A DNA stretch of 64,000 nt from Liolophura sinensis (Eukaryota; Mollusca; Polyplacophora; Chitonida; Chitonidae), in NCBI RefSeq assembly GCF_032854445.1, contig NC_088296.1:17967485-18031484 (forward strand), written 5' to 3'. Below the pieces are notes generated by a model. That model was not told where the DNA came from, ran no database searches, and saw nothing but the letters and a program-made list of their open reading frames with translations. Made by a program: the position numbers and the translations under genes. Positions 8,620 to 21,991 of this stretch are shown here, piece by piece. Within the stretch, counting starts at the first letter, position 1; every line of letters starts with the position of its first letter.

Positions 8620-11600
8620 GATCAGGCGAATTTGATGACTGATCTGAACCGGCGCCTAGGGTCTGCACTAAAGTGTACATTTAGTAATTTGGGGAAAGCC
8701 GGCCAAGGTGATGAAATTCTAACATAATTACAGTTTCCTGCGAACAAGCCATTCCTGAGAAATGTTTGCTCGAAAATCTTTGATTAACCAGAGTATTTAT
8801 CTTACGGAAATATATTATTGAGATACGAAAGCTTTTATCTCGGGTTTCTGCACACTTATATATAACCAAAGGTTTGACTATTTCGTTTGTCACCCATTTG
8901 TTTTTTCATTCTCAAGAAAACATATACACAGCTTTAACCACGTAAGAAAATGAACTCGTCCTACGACCTGTCTTACGAAGTTTTGGCAAACTACGCTTAG
9001 CATAATTTCCATGACAACGTACAGTGAAGACAGCGTTTCCGCAGGTCAGTTTTGTAGAAAATATAAAGAAGGTAACATAAATACAACTTAAAGTAAAGAA
9101 GTCTTATTATCTTTCTATATTCTGTCTATCCTGGTCGTGCGACAATCCAGAAATCATGTATCAGTTGCCAAAATATAATTGGATATCACGGCTTCAATAT
9201 TCGGAGTTGCATTTCCTTCCATCTTATACAGGTAAGAAACACGTGGCCATGCAAAATGGGCTTTACATCCATGAGTGCGTTTTCAAAGCTGACGAAACTG
9301 TGCGTCAAACGCATTTACCATGGTGATGTATACAATGGTGTAGTAAACGTTGTCATGGAAGTTACGCCAGGTAAAAAAATTACGACAGATTTGTAAAACG
9401 GTATGCTGTACAAATTTCAAGAGACAGGTGCTGCCTAACTGTTTAAACAGTGACCGTTTGGCAGTCAGTCAGTGTTGTTCGTATATGTGGGGAAAATACA
9501 GACGTGATGAAAGTGTTTGTCACTCAGTTTTATTGTGTGAAATTTAATGTTTTGTCAGTGTGGTAACTAGATTGTGAAATGCGCCTTTACATCTTATGCT
9601 ATCTTGTACCTGCTTATCTGTATATAAATATGTATAATTATATTTACATGAAGTTATAAAAGAACGCTTTACTACGGATATTCTTTATCTAATAAATAAA
9701 GTATAACCAGAAATTGTTTGTCCTGCTTTCTGACTAGCCTCAAAACTGGAGCCAGGATGAAATCTTAACAAAAAAGTCTTGTTCTAATACAAAGCCAATT
9801 TGTCTACAGTTTATTTAACTGTTCACAAACTTTTGAAGAACTGTGCCCAGTACTTTTGGGTCTTTCCCGTAAATCTGTGTAGCTAACCGTCCGCAGACGC
9901 CAGAGCAAATTTCACATGATTGAAAGCGGGTGTTTCCCTCTGTGAAATTATTACTATTTTGGAATCCCTTCCTAGGCTGTTTCGTTACATCGATTTTGAG
10001 TTACTGGATGACAAAATCTATTTGACGGCAGAGATCATCCAGATCCCGTTTCTTCGTCCGCTATTTTACTGATTTTTCTTTCATACTGTACCTGGGGAAG
10101 TGTGGTGGATTTCAACGGTCTCTGCTATTTTTTATTTGCTCATAAACAGTATCATTCAATATTCCTTGTGAGTGGATGACAGTGAGAGGCCCATACGCTT
10201 GTGGTGCTGTTTATAAGCACATCGCACGTGAAGAGGTGCATCAGTAACTTGCCAAAAATTGACGGTATTCTCCGCGCAATCCGGATCCTTTCACTAAAAA
10301 ACACATTATTCAACATCGTGTTAAAGAATCAATGAAATGGAAAGTAAATCCATTTATATGGCAACTATGTAGTAATTTAAATGTCAGTGGTTTACACTGG
10401 GCACTCCGGATTTATCTACCAATGAAACTGATAAAGCGCAGAAGAGAAAACGGGGCTATCTTCAATTGCAAATACATGACATTCGCACTTCAGGATGCGC
10501 GCAGCTACACTCACCACAGCAGAGCATTTGTGATCAAGTTAGCACACCGTCACTAATAGTGGCTTTTGAAGTTTGAGTTTGCAGCTGATTTGCACTGCCA
10601 ATAAAATGACAACATTTCAAAGTAACACTTTCTATTTGGCATTTTCTGTTTCTCCATTGTGTTTACGTTAAGTATCTGCGAATTGGGACACGATTTCCAA
10701 TGCAGAATTTCAATAAAACAGATAATTAATGTGATAAGCTAGGTTAAAACATAGGCTGTTGAGTGAAAATTAGCACCCAACTCCCGTGTAATGCAAGTTA
10801 TCACGACATTTCGTGCTGAAAACGTCATATGAGATAGGACATATCGATGTTGATATATAAGCCACAGAGATCATTTCACGGCGTTCCAGTGCCATTCAGA
10901 GGTACATGTAGATGTAGAGGTGCATGATTTTCGGTTGAATACACTAACTCATAAAACAAAAATTATTATTGAATTATTGGTACCTACTGAAATAACTGAT
11001 ATTGTTATTCATAGGGGCAAAGGACGCAGTAGTCTAATGGGATACTAGATTTGCTTCCCTCTGTACAACACCGGAGAAGACGACGAATCCGTTCTCATCA
11101 TAGTCAGCAGTGTATCCACTCAAGGTGGCATCAGGGGTAAAAATTGTCCATTGTCGTCACTGTGTATTTGTATCACAATACACATGAGGATGATTTTCTA
11201 ACTAACTCTGTGTACGGATGTAGTACACACGGGGAGAAGTTGCGGGAATAATGTTTTCCCGCTAAGCCTTTAAGATCAACGCTTTAGTTATTTCCGAAAA
11301 TATCCGTCGATTGGTGGACAAACTCCTTAGAACATATCTCACGCATGCAAATTTAAATTTAAAAATGGCATCATTGTCTTTATCATAAATCTTTAAAGTT
11401 ACACTATTGCGTCACCCTAGGCTGTTCCTACTACATGGTGTTGTTGATGTAAGGGTTGAAGCGTAACAAGACCAATGACATTGATAACAGGTACACGTAC
11501 ACGTTTTATTTCTGACACAATATGTCTATTTATCTGAGTTTGGATGTAGTCGTCAAATGTATAGGCGTGACAGAAGCATAGTTGTCATTTCTACAATCGT

Positions 11601-11630
11601 AGTGTTGCTTATATGCCCTAACCAAAAATT
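8620..11630 (+). other. 3' UTR and downstream non-coding DNA, mirrored at 31390-34745
   Basis: I see no gene in this stretch. 8620-9700 is the likely 3' UTR of gene A, ending at the AATAAATAAA signal. The rest is unique non-coding DNA that aligns in reverse complement with 31390-34745 and, over 9520-11630, also with 57200-60000. Confidence 0.6.
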
Positions 11631-11634
11631 ACAG

Positions 11635-11958
11635 TGGCTACTGGGTATGATTTTATAGGCTAGACTACAGGGTATGATTTTACAGGCTCGGCTGCTGGGT
11701 ATGATTTTAAATGCTCGGCTACAGGGTATGATTTTACAGGCTGGGCTACTGGGTATTATTTTACAGGCTTGGCTACTGGGAATGATTTTACAGGCCCGGA
11801 TACAGGGTATGATTTTACAAGCTCGGCTACTGGGAATGATTTTACAGGCTTGGCTACTGGGAATGATTTTACAGGCCCGGATACAGGGTATGATTTTACA
11901 AGCTCGGCTACTGGGTATGATTTTACAGGCTTGGCTACTGGGTATGATTTTACAGGCT
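11635..11958 (+). repeat. 27-bp minisatellite (third repeat type), about 12 units
   Basis: The unit is 'ggctactgggtatgattt' plus 'tacaggctc'. The 27-bp period gives open frames on both strands (MILQARLLG or GYDFTGSAT), which I do not regard as genes. Copies are at 31140-31375 (about 9 units) and 56845-57190 (about 13 units). Confidence 0.9.
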
Positions 11959-11975
11959 CCAGCGGTAGAGCTCTG

Positions 11976-12189
11976 AGGCCGATTCCACAAAGCTCTTTTT
12001 GACCAGTCAAAATTTAAAAACTTTGTACGATGCTTAGTTTTTGGTGCTGAAAGTTGAAATCTGAACATATTTGTCTTAAGATAACACTGATGAGGGGTAC
12101 AAAATTTTAATTTCTAAACCCCCCAAATAAGCTTTGAGATCGTACTTCAAATTTTGACTTAAGTCAGATATGGTTTTGTGGAACCGGAC
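11976..12189 (+). mobile_element. MITE-like element with terminal inverted repeats
   Basis: The left end 'aggccgattccacaaagc' and right end 'ttttgtggaaccgga' are imperfect inverted repeats. Direct repeat 'ctctg' flanks both sides (11971-11975 and 12190-12194). No transposase frame. The same element is in the third copy (about 56625-56840) and is missing from the right arm. Confidence 0.55.
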
Positions 12190-12699
12190 TCTGTAACAGC
12201 AGTGAAACATATAATTAACAAAATATTATGTAATACTGGTACTATCCTCCACCAACTAACCAAATATCATTTAACATTCTTTCCACCAATCACTAGTCTA
12301 CTGTGTGTGTATAACCACGACAAATCAGCGGAGTAATTACCAAAGTGAATAGTCCAAAATATTACCATGAAAATACGAGCTTCCTTAGTTTACGTTTTCG
12401 GGATGGCTCATCAGACAGGTGATGGTCATGCATACCCACCATACATTTACCATAACACATTACCATGTTAATGTTACCGTCAATCCTAACATAGAGAAAC
12501 AATCGCCTGTACCTACTTGTCACTGAGTACGGAATTCTCAATACTACCACGGGTGAAGTGAACGAAATTACACTTAATATCAACTATAAAATCACCAGTA
12601 TGATACGTTACGTTATGTCGGCAAATAATACTCTAGTACGTAAAGGAAACAAATTTCTACACAAAAAATATACATCAAAGGGAACGTGCAATTAAAGTA

Positions 12700-12850
12700 C
12701 AGGTCGTGGGTTTCCCCCGGGCTCTGCCCGGTTTCCTCCCACCATAATGCTGGCCGCCGTCGTATAAGTGAAATATTAGTATATTAGTAAGAATCAATAG
12801 TACATTGAGTACGGCGTAAAACACCAATCAAATAAACAAATAAATAAATC
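12700..12850 (+). repeat. SINE family A, 3' fragment, at the inner end of the left arm
   Basis: It begins with 'ggtcgtgggtttcccccggg' and ends with the 'acaccaatcaaataaa' tail. The homology of the palindrome arms stops immediately before it. Confidence 0.8.
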
Positions 12851-13271
12851 AATATCGATAACTTATTAACCAGTAAGTTACGCGGTTTTAATACTGCTTT
12901 CACTCAATCTACCAGACCATAACTTGTGTCTATAAACTCCAATGAAAACTGTTGGCTGCTCCTCTTTGCATGACTCCGTCCTAATTTCGTGCTTTGTATA
13001 CTTTTTGAATCTTGTAGTGAGTATTGACCTGGGACGTCCATATTGCTTGATGGCTGATATACAAATATCCGTTTCGACACATATATTCCAAGATATTAAA
13101 GCGTGGAAATGTCCTACCACCCTGTTTGCATCTGTGCAACACTCCCCGCCCCTCCATCCCCGAGTTCTCCTTGTACATCACAACTGGTTTGCACTGACCA
13201 TCTAAATGATGAATGGCTTTACAACCTAATTTCAGTCTATGTCCCGAGACTTTTGTATGTACATGAACATA

Positions 13272-13510
13272 GTGGGGCTCCATGGCCTAGGGCTTAGCGT
13301 GCCAGCGCTGCGCTGTTAGTTCAAATACAGTTCAGGCTGGCTTCATGTACGGTCGTCCGTTGAAAGATGTAACCAGCCTGTTCCAGAATGGTCGAGGATT
13401 TGCCCACCCCGCCTCACCCTCTGTCCGGTTTCTTAGAACCATAATACTGACCACATGTCGTATAAGAGACATACTCTGGAGTATGTCATAAAAACAAAAA
13501 AAGGAGTAAA
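13272..13510 (+). repeat. SINE family A, diverged full-length copy
   Basis: Head 'ggggctccatggcctagggc', body with 'ccggtttcttagaaccataa', tail 'cataaaaacaaaaaaagg'. Many substitutions, so an old copy. Confidence 0.6.
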
Positions 13511-14949
13511 CATACATGAACATAAACATAGTTCCCGTTAACAAAGTTTACGTTTAAATGTCTTTACAGCCGACTTGAATGTGAATCCCATGACCTTCCC
13601 AGTGCATCATTTTTGGTTCACTCTGACAGTTCGTTATGAATCCTCTGATGCTTTTCCAACATATCTCGGCGCGTGAGTTCCATTACATATCCACCATTTG
13701 CATTTATACTCGATGACATTTTTACCAAAAGATAGCTTATTCAGTCAAACTAAGCCCTGGATGGTTTGCACAGTCTAACGTCAGCTGAGGATCACGTGTC
13801 TTCCACCAAAATGGTGGTCATATCTGTTCGTAGCAATTGATCGACACCATACAAGCAAAAGGTCAATAAATAAATAAATAAATAAAAAAAAAACAGATTA
13901 TTCAGTTATGTATCAATCATAATTACCAAGCAGAAGAGAAGTTTTTAACAAACGTGTTTCATGTAATGGGGTGATTTCCAATGGACTGAACTGAAAGTTT
14001 TATAAAGGTAACATAGTAAGCCTGGTAAAGGAACAATAACTGTCATTCTATGTCTTATAGATATTTTAGATCAGGGAGCACAAAATGTCGTTCTCAGACA
14101 GTATGGTGGTTAATACTGGGTTTTCCTCCACTGTCTTATATTGCAGTAGTGGAATTATAGCTTACACGTCTGCAGAGTAGAAAAAAAAATTGTTACAATC
14201 AAAACCATCAGAAATGTTAAATATATCGGAAACCCAGACGATTATGCGGAATGATACAAAATCTTTAGCAATCGTCCGGAAGCTAGGTGGATTAAAAAAA
14301 TTTTTGTCAAATTACGACAATCATTACATCGAATTTTGATTTGTTTTTCCAAAACAAGGCCTTTGATGTCGAGGTAATATTTTGAATATTTTAGACGCTG
14401 TAAAGTCAGCAAACAAAGTAAAAAAAAGAACAACCACTTTGAGATAAATCACGTCGTCAGGCTTGATGGATTTAACGGCAAAAAATTGGTATTAATGGTC
14501 TTGACAGCATTTGAAGTTAACTGAGCTTTCTCACATGTTATTACGCTGCATTACCCAGTAACTTCAAAACCGTATCTTTCTAGAACTGACTGTAGTTATA
14601 CGATTAGAAATGATCTTTGTGTCATGATGATTATAATATGAAACCCTTACCTTTTGCAGACTACAATACGAAATATGGAATCTCAATGAACATGCATTTT
14701 AGGGTAGCTTTTGGAATTTCTCGGATTTGACTTCCGAGTAAATGCTAAATTTCAAGGTTCACAACTGAAGGCAACAAGTTCCTCTACTCAATCATGGTGA
14801 GACGAAAGCTCTGAAAAACTGTATGAATTGTTAATTGTTGAATATTTTTTATAAAACTGGTTCTAATTTTTTACGCCAAAACTTGTGTATGTCAATACAG
14901 TTGGTTGTCCAATATATATTACACGAGCCATGCTTATATACAAAAGCAT

Positions 14950-15053
14950 AGTAGACTCTGCCCTACTGCCTTCAATCATAATGCTGGCCAGATTCACATC
15001 AGTGAAATACTCTTTAGCCCGATGTAAAACTCCAATCAAACAAGTAAGTAAGT
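14950..15053 (+). repeat. SINE family A, 3' fragment
   Basis: 'cataatgctggccag', 'agtgaaatactctt' and 'gtaaaactccaatcaaac' match the 3' half of the family. Confidence 0.55.
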
Positions 15054-16441
15054 ATATACAGGTAGTGCCTCGAGGTGATTTTTATTGATTTCTGTTCTTT
15101 GCTCAAGACAGGTACTGAAGCCGCGCTTCGTGTGTTCTATAGCTTGGATGGCAAACGTTATACGCTTATATACCCTATATGAGCTTGTGTGGACATTACT
15201 TGTAAGTTTATTGCTAGCGCGTTTTCAAAAATATCCAATTTATTTATTTATGCCTTTGAAATGAGACGAAAACAGTTTGCCAGCTGCCAAAGGCCCCCAA
15301 AATGCTATCATTTTCTTATACAGGTTTAGAAGCAATGATCAGCTAGCTACACATGCAGTACAAGTTGGACGTAGGTGTTGAGAACCGCAAAACTTTTGAT
15401 TTATATTGGGCAGTAAGATTCATGATGTTCTTGTGTAAATTTTTTTTATCCCTTTGAAGAGATTATTTTGAAAATCATTTGTCCTCTACTTGCTTACATG
15501 TATTATAGTCAATGCGTCCGCAAAACAAGAATAGATGTTACAGTTTCAAGCAGATTGTCATAACAAACATTTTAACACGAATGTGGCAGGGATAGATGAT
15601 TTTCTTACACGATATATAATATTTAGCACGTGGTGAGAGCGCAGTGTTCTTTCACAAGGGTTAACATTCATGAGTTGTTTCGAGGTTCATCGTGAAGCTT
15701 GAATTTCCCATTTATAACATCAACGTGATTTTCGGGAAACCATATATCAGTAAAGTATAGATATTCTATAGGGACAAATTGTGGTCCTCTTTTGGTTGAC
15801 ACATGCCTGTTCTTGTATGAATACGACTATATGCAGAAGCTTTCAAAGATCAATCCTCACCATGCGCAATCTGTATCATTCTCTAAACGGTATATTGATA
15901 TTAAAAAATATATTTAAAGGAAACCACAGACTGTCCAGATGGTAAATCTTACATGTATCTGGGTGGGTTTCCTCTCTCGAAGAGGTTAATTTCAATTTCA
16001 AGCCGTGTACATGCCTTGCCTTGCAGCATATGTTAGATTCTACGTGATATATGACGATTTCAACCAACGTCACAAGTACACAAGAGCACCACGGTTATTT
16101 CATCAAACGCCTTCATTCTAAAGGACCCTTTGCAACTAGATCGGAAATCAGGTCGATTGCCAACCTGCTTTCAGCGATTTCTTGGAAATGACACATACTA
16201 GCTATCCTAGTATGCTGTTAAAGCTGTTATGTTACAGGTTCCGGGTGTTAAAAAGGCCAAGCTAAAAGAATCGTTGATAAACATCAGCCTACTGTATGCC
16301 GTTAAAAGCATAGGATAATATCCTTTTCCGTCTAATGTTAATGTTTCAAACAAGTTTTGTCTTTAACAGACATTTATTACGAAGCTAAACTGATAAACAA
16401 GTGCTCGTTTTTCAGTGTAATTCTTGGGCACTAAAAAGTAT

Positions 16442-16531
16442 GCATTTATAGGAATCGAACTAGGAAACTATCCATTTCAACTCAACGGTTCCAAAAAAAA
16501 AAACACGTTACCGCTGGACCACTTCATTCTT
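16442..16531 (-). tRNA. tRNA-like sequence, probably a pseudogene or SINE head
   Basis: On the minus strand an A-box-like 'tggtccagcggtaacgtg' is followed after about 45 nt by a B-box-like 'agttcgattcc'. A run of about 11 T interrupts the D-arm region and no convincing cloverleaf with a T before the anticodon can be folded by eye. Confidence 0.35.
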
Positions 16532-18479
16532 TCCAATTTATTAAAATATGATTGCATGAACCAACACGATAGTTCGATAAAGCTTACTATTCCCTAACTA
16601 GACACCAAATATGTGGAAATGAGTTTGGTTCATGTAGTCATATTTCTATTATGAAGGGAATTCCCGCATGAAAATGCCTTGATATAAGCAAAATCTGCTT
16701 TTGAATGCCGTTTTGTGTTTTGATAAAACAATAAGTATAAATGTCCTGTCAGAGTTGTAAGAGATCCTTTGGTAAGATAAACAATAAGTATATTTACTTC
16801 AGGCTGAACATGTTTTGGCTTAAACTGACGCCAAAATATTCCACGGTCTAACAAATAAACTCTCGTCCAAACATATAACACAATACCCGCTATTCAATTT
16901 GTAGAAAACAAGTGAACGTATATTTCACTTGGTTATTGTGACTGGTTATTTGGGGTGTTTCTTTGCCTCGTTCGAGAGGAAAGTTCGAGGCAGAGACTAG
17001 AAGTGAACACACATCTCGCATTTAGGATTTTCGATTTGCAATCCGCTATCTTTGTCCAAAAGATTCTAAAAGATTCTAAAAGATTCTAAACCTTGTTACA
17101 TCTGTTACAATCTGTAGAGACCGACTGTGAGCACGGTGGATTAAAAAGATTTTATCTCCAAGCTACAAAGCTTTAGTTTATTTAAAATCTGAGATTACCT
17201 GTAATATTTGCAAAGAGTGGGAGTGTCCAGGTAACATAGTGCCTATCTCAGATACAGTTTACAGCTTAGATTAAAAAAAGCCAAATGTTGTTTGAAGATT
17301 TTTAGTCTGAAGGGTGCTGTCAACATTTAAAGTTGATAGAGACTTTCCGCGTCATCATAAGCTCCATTAACCCGAAAATTATGAAACATTTAAGACTGGC
17401 TGGTTCTAGAAATAATGGCAGGATTGGCGACATTCGAGGCACAATTTTTTTTAAAATATAACCAGCAATACGTAATGTCAATGTTTCCGTCCTATTTCGT
17501 GCTTTATATACTTTCTTAGTTCTTTGGTGGTTCGTATTAATCGTCGTATTGGGAATTGGCCTCGTAATTATTGACCTGGAACGTCCTTATTGATTCACTG
17601 CCGCAATACGCATGTATATTTCGACGCATAAATTATATAAACATAAAACTGTGAAAGCGATTTTAAAGTAAATGTCGGGGATAGTATCTTAAAAAGCACT
17701 GAGTGTATAAAGCCAAGGTTTTACTTAAAAAGTAAAAAAAAACCTTTACTGTCATGCATATTAATTACAGTAAATATAAAAAAATGACTATTTAGCAGCA
17801 TCTGTGTTGTTCAGATCGTTGTTTATGTAAATGTCAGCATGGAATCTCAAAAAGTAGGGCATCTGTTGAGCTCAGGTTTTGCATACACGTAAAGACTCGA
17901 AGGGGATGGTCTGTTTATTATCAGAGAAAATTTGTTCACTATTTACTTTAGCTTCATATTAAAACTTCATATCTGATAAGAAGTGTTTTTATCTATGCCT
18001 GTAAATCAAAAATTTATGCACGTTCACTAAGTTAAAAATGTTACCCCTACTGATAAAGTGTTGGATATTTTTTTTTACGTTAGGGGCATTCTTATGGCTT
18101 AAATGAAATAGAGAACTTCAAAGGATTTCCAGACAAGGGTTTTTAAGATGAGCTTTATTGATTGATTGATTGATTGATTGAGGCTATTGTTTTAGGTTCA
18201 TGTTCAGATTAGTGAGTAGTATTTAGGTTTTATTTGTTTTACTGAGGTTTAATTTCGAACCGGAACATTTGTTAGTTTACTATGACGGCCGATGTCACAC
18301 TGCAGCCTACATTTTGAGAACAATCTATGTGTGTCATATTAAACTCAACAAACTAATGTATCAATATACTGTCCCTAAATGCATTTCTGCCAGCTCCTTT
18401 ATAATGATCGTAATTAAGTTTATCCATTACTTTTTGGCGTTTTTAATAATACATCTGTATCTCATGTCTTCTCTTTGTA

Positions 18480-21370
18480 CATCATCATTGAGTTACTGTG
18501 CCACTCTACCAGATCCTGACGTGTAAATGTCGTAACTCCCCACCCCCTCCCATCTGTACCCCACGAATTCTCTGTGAACATCGCCCTACCATATCCCGTG
18601 TAAATTTCCTCACTCCCATCACCCATTCGCACCCCAAGACTTTTCTCTTTACATCATCATTGATTTGCTGTGACCCCCTACCATACTCTGATGTGTAAAT
18701 ATCCTTACTCCCCTCTCCCATGTATCACATGAATATCCCCTGAACATCCCCCTGCCATATCCCCCACTAACATCTGTACCCCATGACTTCTCTCTGTACA
18801 TTATCCCTAATTTGCTGTGACCCTCTACCATACTCTGATGTGTAAATATCCTCACTCCCCTCTCCCATGTATCACATGAATATCCCCTGAACATCCCCCT
18901 GCCATATCCCCCACTAACATCTGTACCCCATGACTTCTCTCTGTACATTATCCCTAATTTGCTGTGACCCTCTGACATATCCTGATGTGTAAATGTCCTC
19001 ACTCCCCTCTCCCATGTACCACATGAATATCCCCTGAACATCCCCCTGTCATATCCCCCACTAACATCTGTACCCCATGACTTCTCTCTGTACATTATCC
19101 CTAATTTGCTGTGACCCTCTGACATATCCTGATGTGTAAATGTCCTCACTCCCCTCTCCCATGTACCACATGAATATCCCCTGAACATCCCCCTGTCATA
19201 TCCCCCACTAACATCTGTACCCCATGACTTCTCTCTGTACATTATCCCTAATTTGCTGTGACTCTCTACCATACTCTGATGTGTAAATATCCTCACTCCC
19301 CTCTCCCATGTATCACATGAATATCCCCTGAACATCCCCCTGTCATATCCCAGACTAACATCTGTACCCCATGACTTCTCTCTGTACATTATCCCTAATT
19401 TGCTGTGATTCTCTACCATACTCTGACGTGTAAATATCCTCACTCCCCTCTCCCATGTATCACATGAATATCCCCTGAACATCCCCCTGTCATATCCCCC
19501 ACTAACATCTGTACCCCATGACTTCTCTCTGTACATTATCCCTGATTTGCTGTGACCCTCTGACATATCCTAACGTGTAAATGTCCTCACTCCCCTCTCC
19601 CATGTACCACATGAATATCCCCTGAACATCCAGCTGCCATATCCCCCACTAACATCTGTACCCCATGACTTCTCTCTGTACATTATCCCTGATTTGCTGT
19701 GATTCTCTACCATACTCTGATGTGTAAATGTCCTCACTCCCCTCTCCCATGTACCACATGAATATCCCCTGAACATCCAACTGCCATATCCCCCACTAAC
19801 ATCTTTACCCCATGACTTCTCTCTGTACATTATCCCTGATTTGCTGTGACCCTCTGACATATCCTAACGTGTAAATGTCCTCACTCCCGACTAGCATTTG
19901 TACGCAATGATCCTGTCTGTACATCATCGTTACTTTGCTGTGACCCTCAGACATATCCCGACGTGTAAATGTCCTCACTCCCCTCTCCCATCTGTACCCA
20001 TGGCTTCTCTCTTTACATCACCATTGATTTGCTGTCAACTTCTAACATATCCTGACTTGTGAAAGTCCTCACTCCAGCCTCCCTTCTGTACCCATGGCTT
20101 CTCTCTTTACATCACCATTGATTTGCTGTCAACTTCTAACATATCCTGACTTGTGAAAGTCCTCACTCCCCTCTCCCATCTGTACCCATGGCTTCTCTCT
20201 TTACATCACCATTGATTTGCTGTCAACTTCTAACATATCCTGACTTGTAAATGTCCTCACTCCCCTCTCCCATCTGTACCCATGGCTTCTCTCTTTACAT
20301 CACCAATGATTTGCTGTCAACTTCTAACATATCTCGAGGTGTAAGTCCTCATTCACCTCTCCCATCTGTACCCATGGCTTCTCTCTTTACATCACCATTG
20401 ATTTGCTGTCAACTTCTAACATATCCTGACGTGTAAAAGTCCTCATTCACCTTTCCAGTCCTTACCCCACGAGCCTCACTTTCTTCTGTCATCCGTACAC
20501 TATGACTTCTCTCTGGACATCATCATTGATTTCCTGTAAGCCCCTACCATATCTGGACATGTAAATGCCCTTACTCCCCTCTCCCATCTGTACCACACGA
20601 GTACTCCCTGGACATCCCCCTATCATATCGTGACTTGTAAATGTCCTCATCCCCTTCCCCATCCGTATCCAGTGACTTCTATCTCCACGTCGTCATTTAT
20701 TTCGTGTGACCCCTGCCATATCCTGACGTGTAAATGTCCTCATCCCCTTTCCCATCTGTTCCAGGCGACGTCTCTCTGGATAGGAGAGGGGAGTGAGACA
20801 TCACTGATATCCTGTGAACCCTATCATATTCCTTTTTGTAAGTGTTCTAACTCCCCTCTTCTATCTGTACCCAATGACTTCTCTCTATACATCACCGTTG
20901 ATTTACTATGAACCTCTAAGATATCCCGACGTGTAAATGTTCTCACTCCTCAATTGTGCCTATAGCCCACGACTTTTCTCTGTACATCCTCCTTGATTTA
21001 CTGCGTCCATCTGACATATCCCGACGTGCAAATGTTCTCACTCCCCACCTACATCTGTGCCCCATGGCTTCTCTCCGTGCATTACCGTTCATATGCTTAG
21101 ACCCTCTAACATATCCCGACATGCAATCGGCCTCACTCCCCACCTATTTCTGTATCCCATGGCTTCTCCTTACACATCATCATCCATTTGATGTGAATCT
21201 CTAAGATATCCCGGCGTATAAACAGCCTCTCGCCATACTTGCCAGTTTAACGACAAATGAAATGACTGTCGCCATTTGAGACATACTTTTTCATGGAAAA
21301 TGCATCTTTGACTTAACATGGTAGGACTCTGACCATCTAACACATTCTGACATACACATGCCATCTCGTT
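18480..21370. repeat. VNTR/satellite: exact 147-bp monomers passing into 94-bp monomers
   Basis: The anchor 'gctgtga' recurs at 18667, 18814, 18961, 19108, 19255, 19402, 19549, 19696 and 19843, always 147 bp apart. Then it recurs at 19937, 20031, 20125, 20219, 20313 and 20405 (94, then 92 bp). The 147-mer equals the 94-mer plus a 53-bp insert placed after 'ctctcccat'. Beyond 20420 and before 18667 the units are degenerate. Since 147 = 3 x 49, the minus strand has a 305-codon open frame with a 49-residue repeat; it is not treated as a gene. Confidence 0.9.
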
Positions 21371-21691
21371 TCATTTACATTTGTGCTTTATGTCTTCTGT
21401 CTATATATTATAATTCCTCCCAACACCATACTAGTATATTTTTTAGTTTGTGTATCACCGCACATCTACACTTTGCATTTGATCTTGGTATCCAAAAATC
21501 ATGTTAATTTTTTACGTATAATTTAAAAATACAATTTATTTAATATACAACGGCAGTTTTTCTTATGTATGTTATTTCCAGTGATTTAATAGTCAGTGAG
21601 ATTTGAATTTTTTTTATAAAAGCAAAATTTTTGTATCGCCCAGAAAATATTGATTTACATCTTGGACTGTAAAACGAGAACGAGAAGGCCC

Positions 21692-21991
21692 AATATTTAT
21701 CGTAGGGGCCTCCGTGGCTCAGTCGGTTAAAGCGCTAGCGCAGCGTAATGACCCAGGGGTCTCTCACCAATGCGGTCGCTGTGAGTTCAAGTCCAGCTCA
21801 TGCTGGCTTCCTCTCCGGCCGTACGTGAGAAGGTCTGGCAGCAACCTGTGGATGGTCGTGAGTTTTCCCCCGGGCTCTGCCCGGTTTCCACCCACCATAA
21901 TGCTGGCCGCCGTCGTATAAGTGAAATATTCTTGAGTACGGCGTAAAACAACAATCAAAAAAAAATAAATAAATAAAATATTTATCGTAGG
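21692..21991 (+). mobile_element. SINE family A, full-length, with 15-bp target-site duplication
   Basis: The element at 21707-21976 has head 'gggcctccgtggctcagtcg', the full body and an (AAAT)n tail. It is flanked by direct repeats 'aatatttatcgtagg' at 21692-21706 and 21977-21991. The perfect duplication suggests a recent insertion. Confidence 0.9.

Larger units (their letters stand above)
1..12660 (+). repeat. Left arm of giant imperfect inverted repeat (palindrome)
   Basis: Reading this arm forward and the segment from about 46250 down to 30850 in reverse complement gives the same succession of sequences: a diverged SINE, EGF exons 1-3, an EGF exon plus linker exon, a SINE, the membrane exon, two minisatellites, the terminal exon, 3' flank, another minisatellite and a unique block. 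Homology is visible in introns as well as exons. The outer end is cut by the window edge. The inner end stops at about 12660-12700, where a SINE fragment begins. Differences between arms are local indels and repeat-number changes. Confidence 0.85.
13511..18480. other. Non-coding stretch
   Basis: No supported gene. It contains a SINE-A 3' fragment (14950-15053), a tRNA-like sequence (16442-16531), an 11-bp triplet repeat 'agattctaaa' (17060-17092) and a short GATT run (18157-18181). Open frames are short and lie on AT-rich DNA without repeat or splice support. Confidence 0.6.

Noticed and set aside
11553-12010. Repetitive ORFs (ACKIIPSSR, GYDFTGLAT)
   Set aside because: Open in several frames on both strands within a 27-bp minisatellite.
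18649-19860. 305-codon repetitive ORF (49-residue unit) on the minus strand
   Set aside because: Product of the 147-bp satellite, whose length is a multiple of three; the open frame ends where the monomer length changes.
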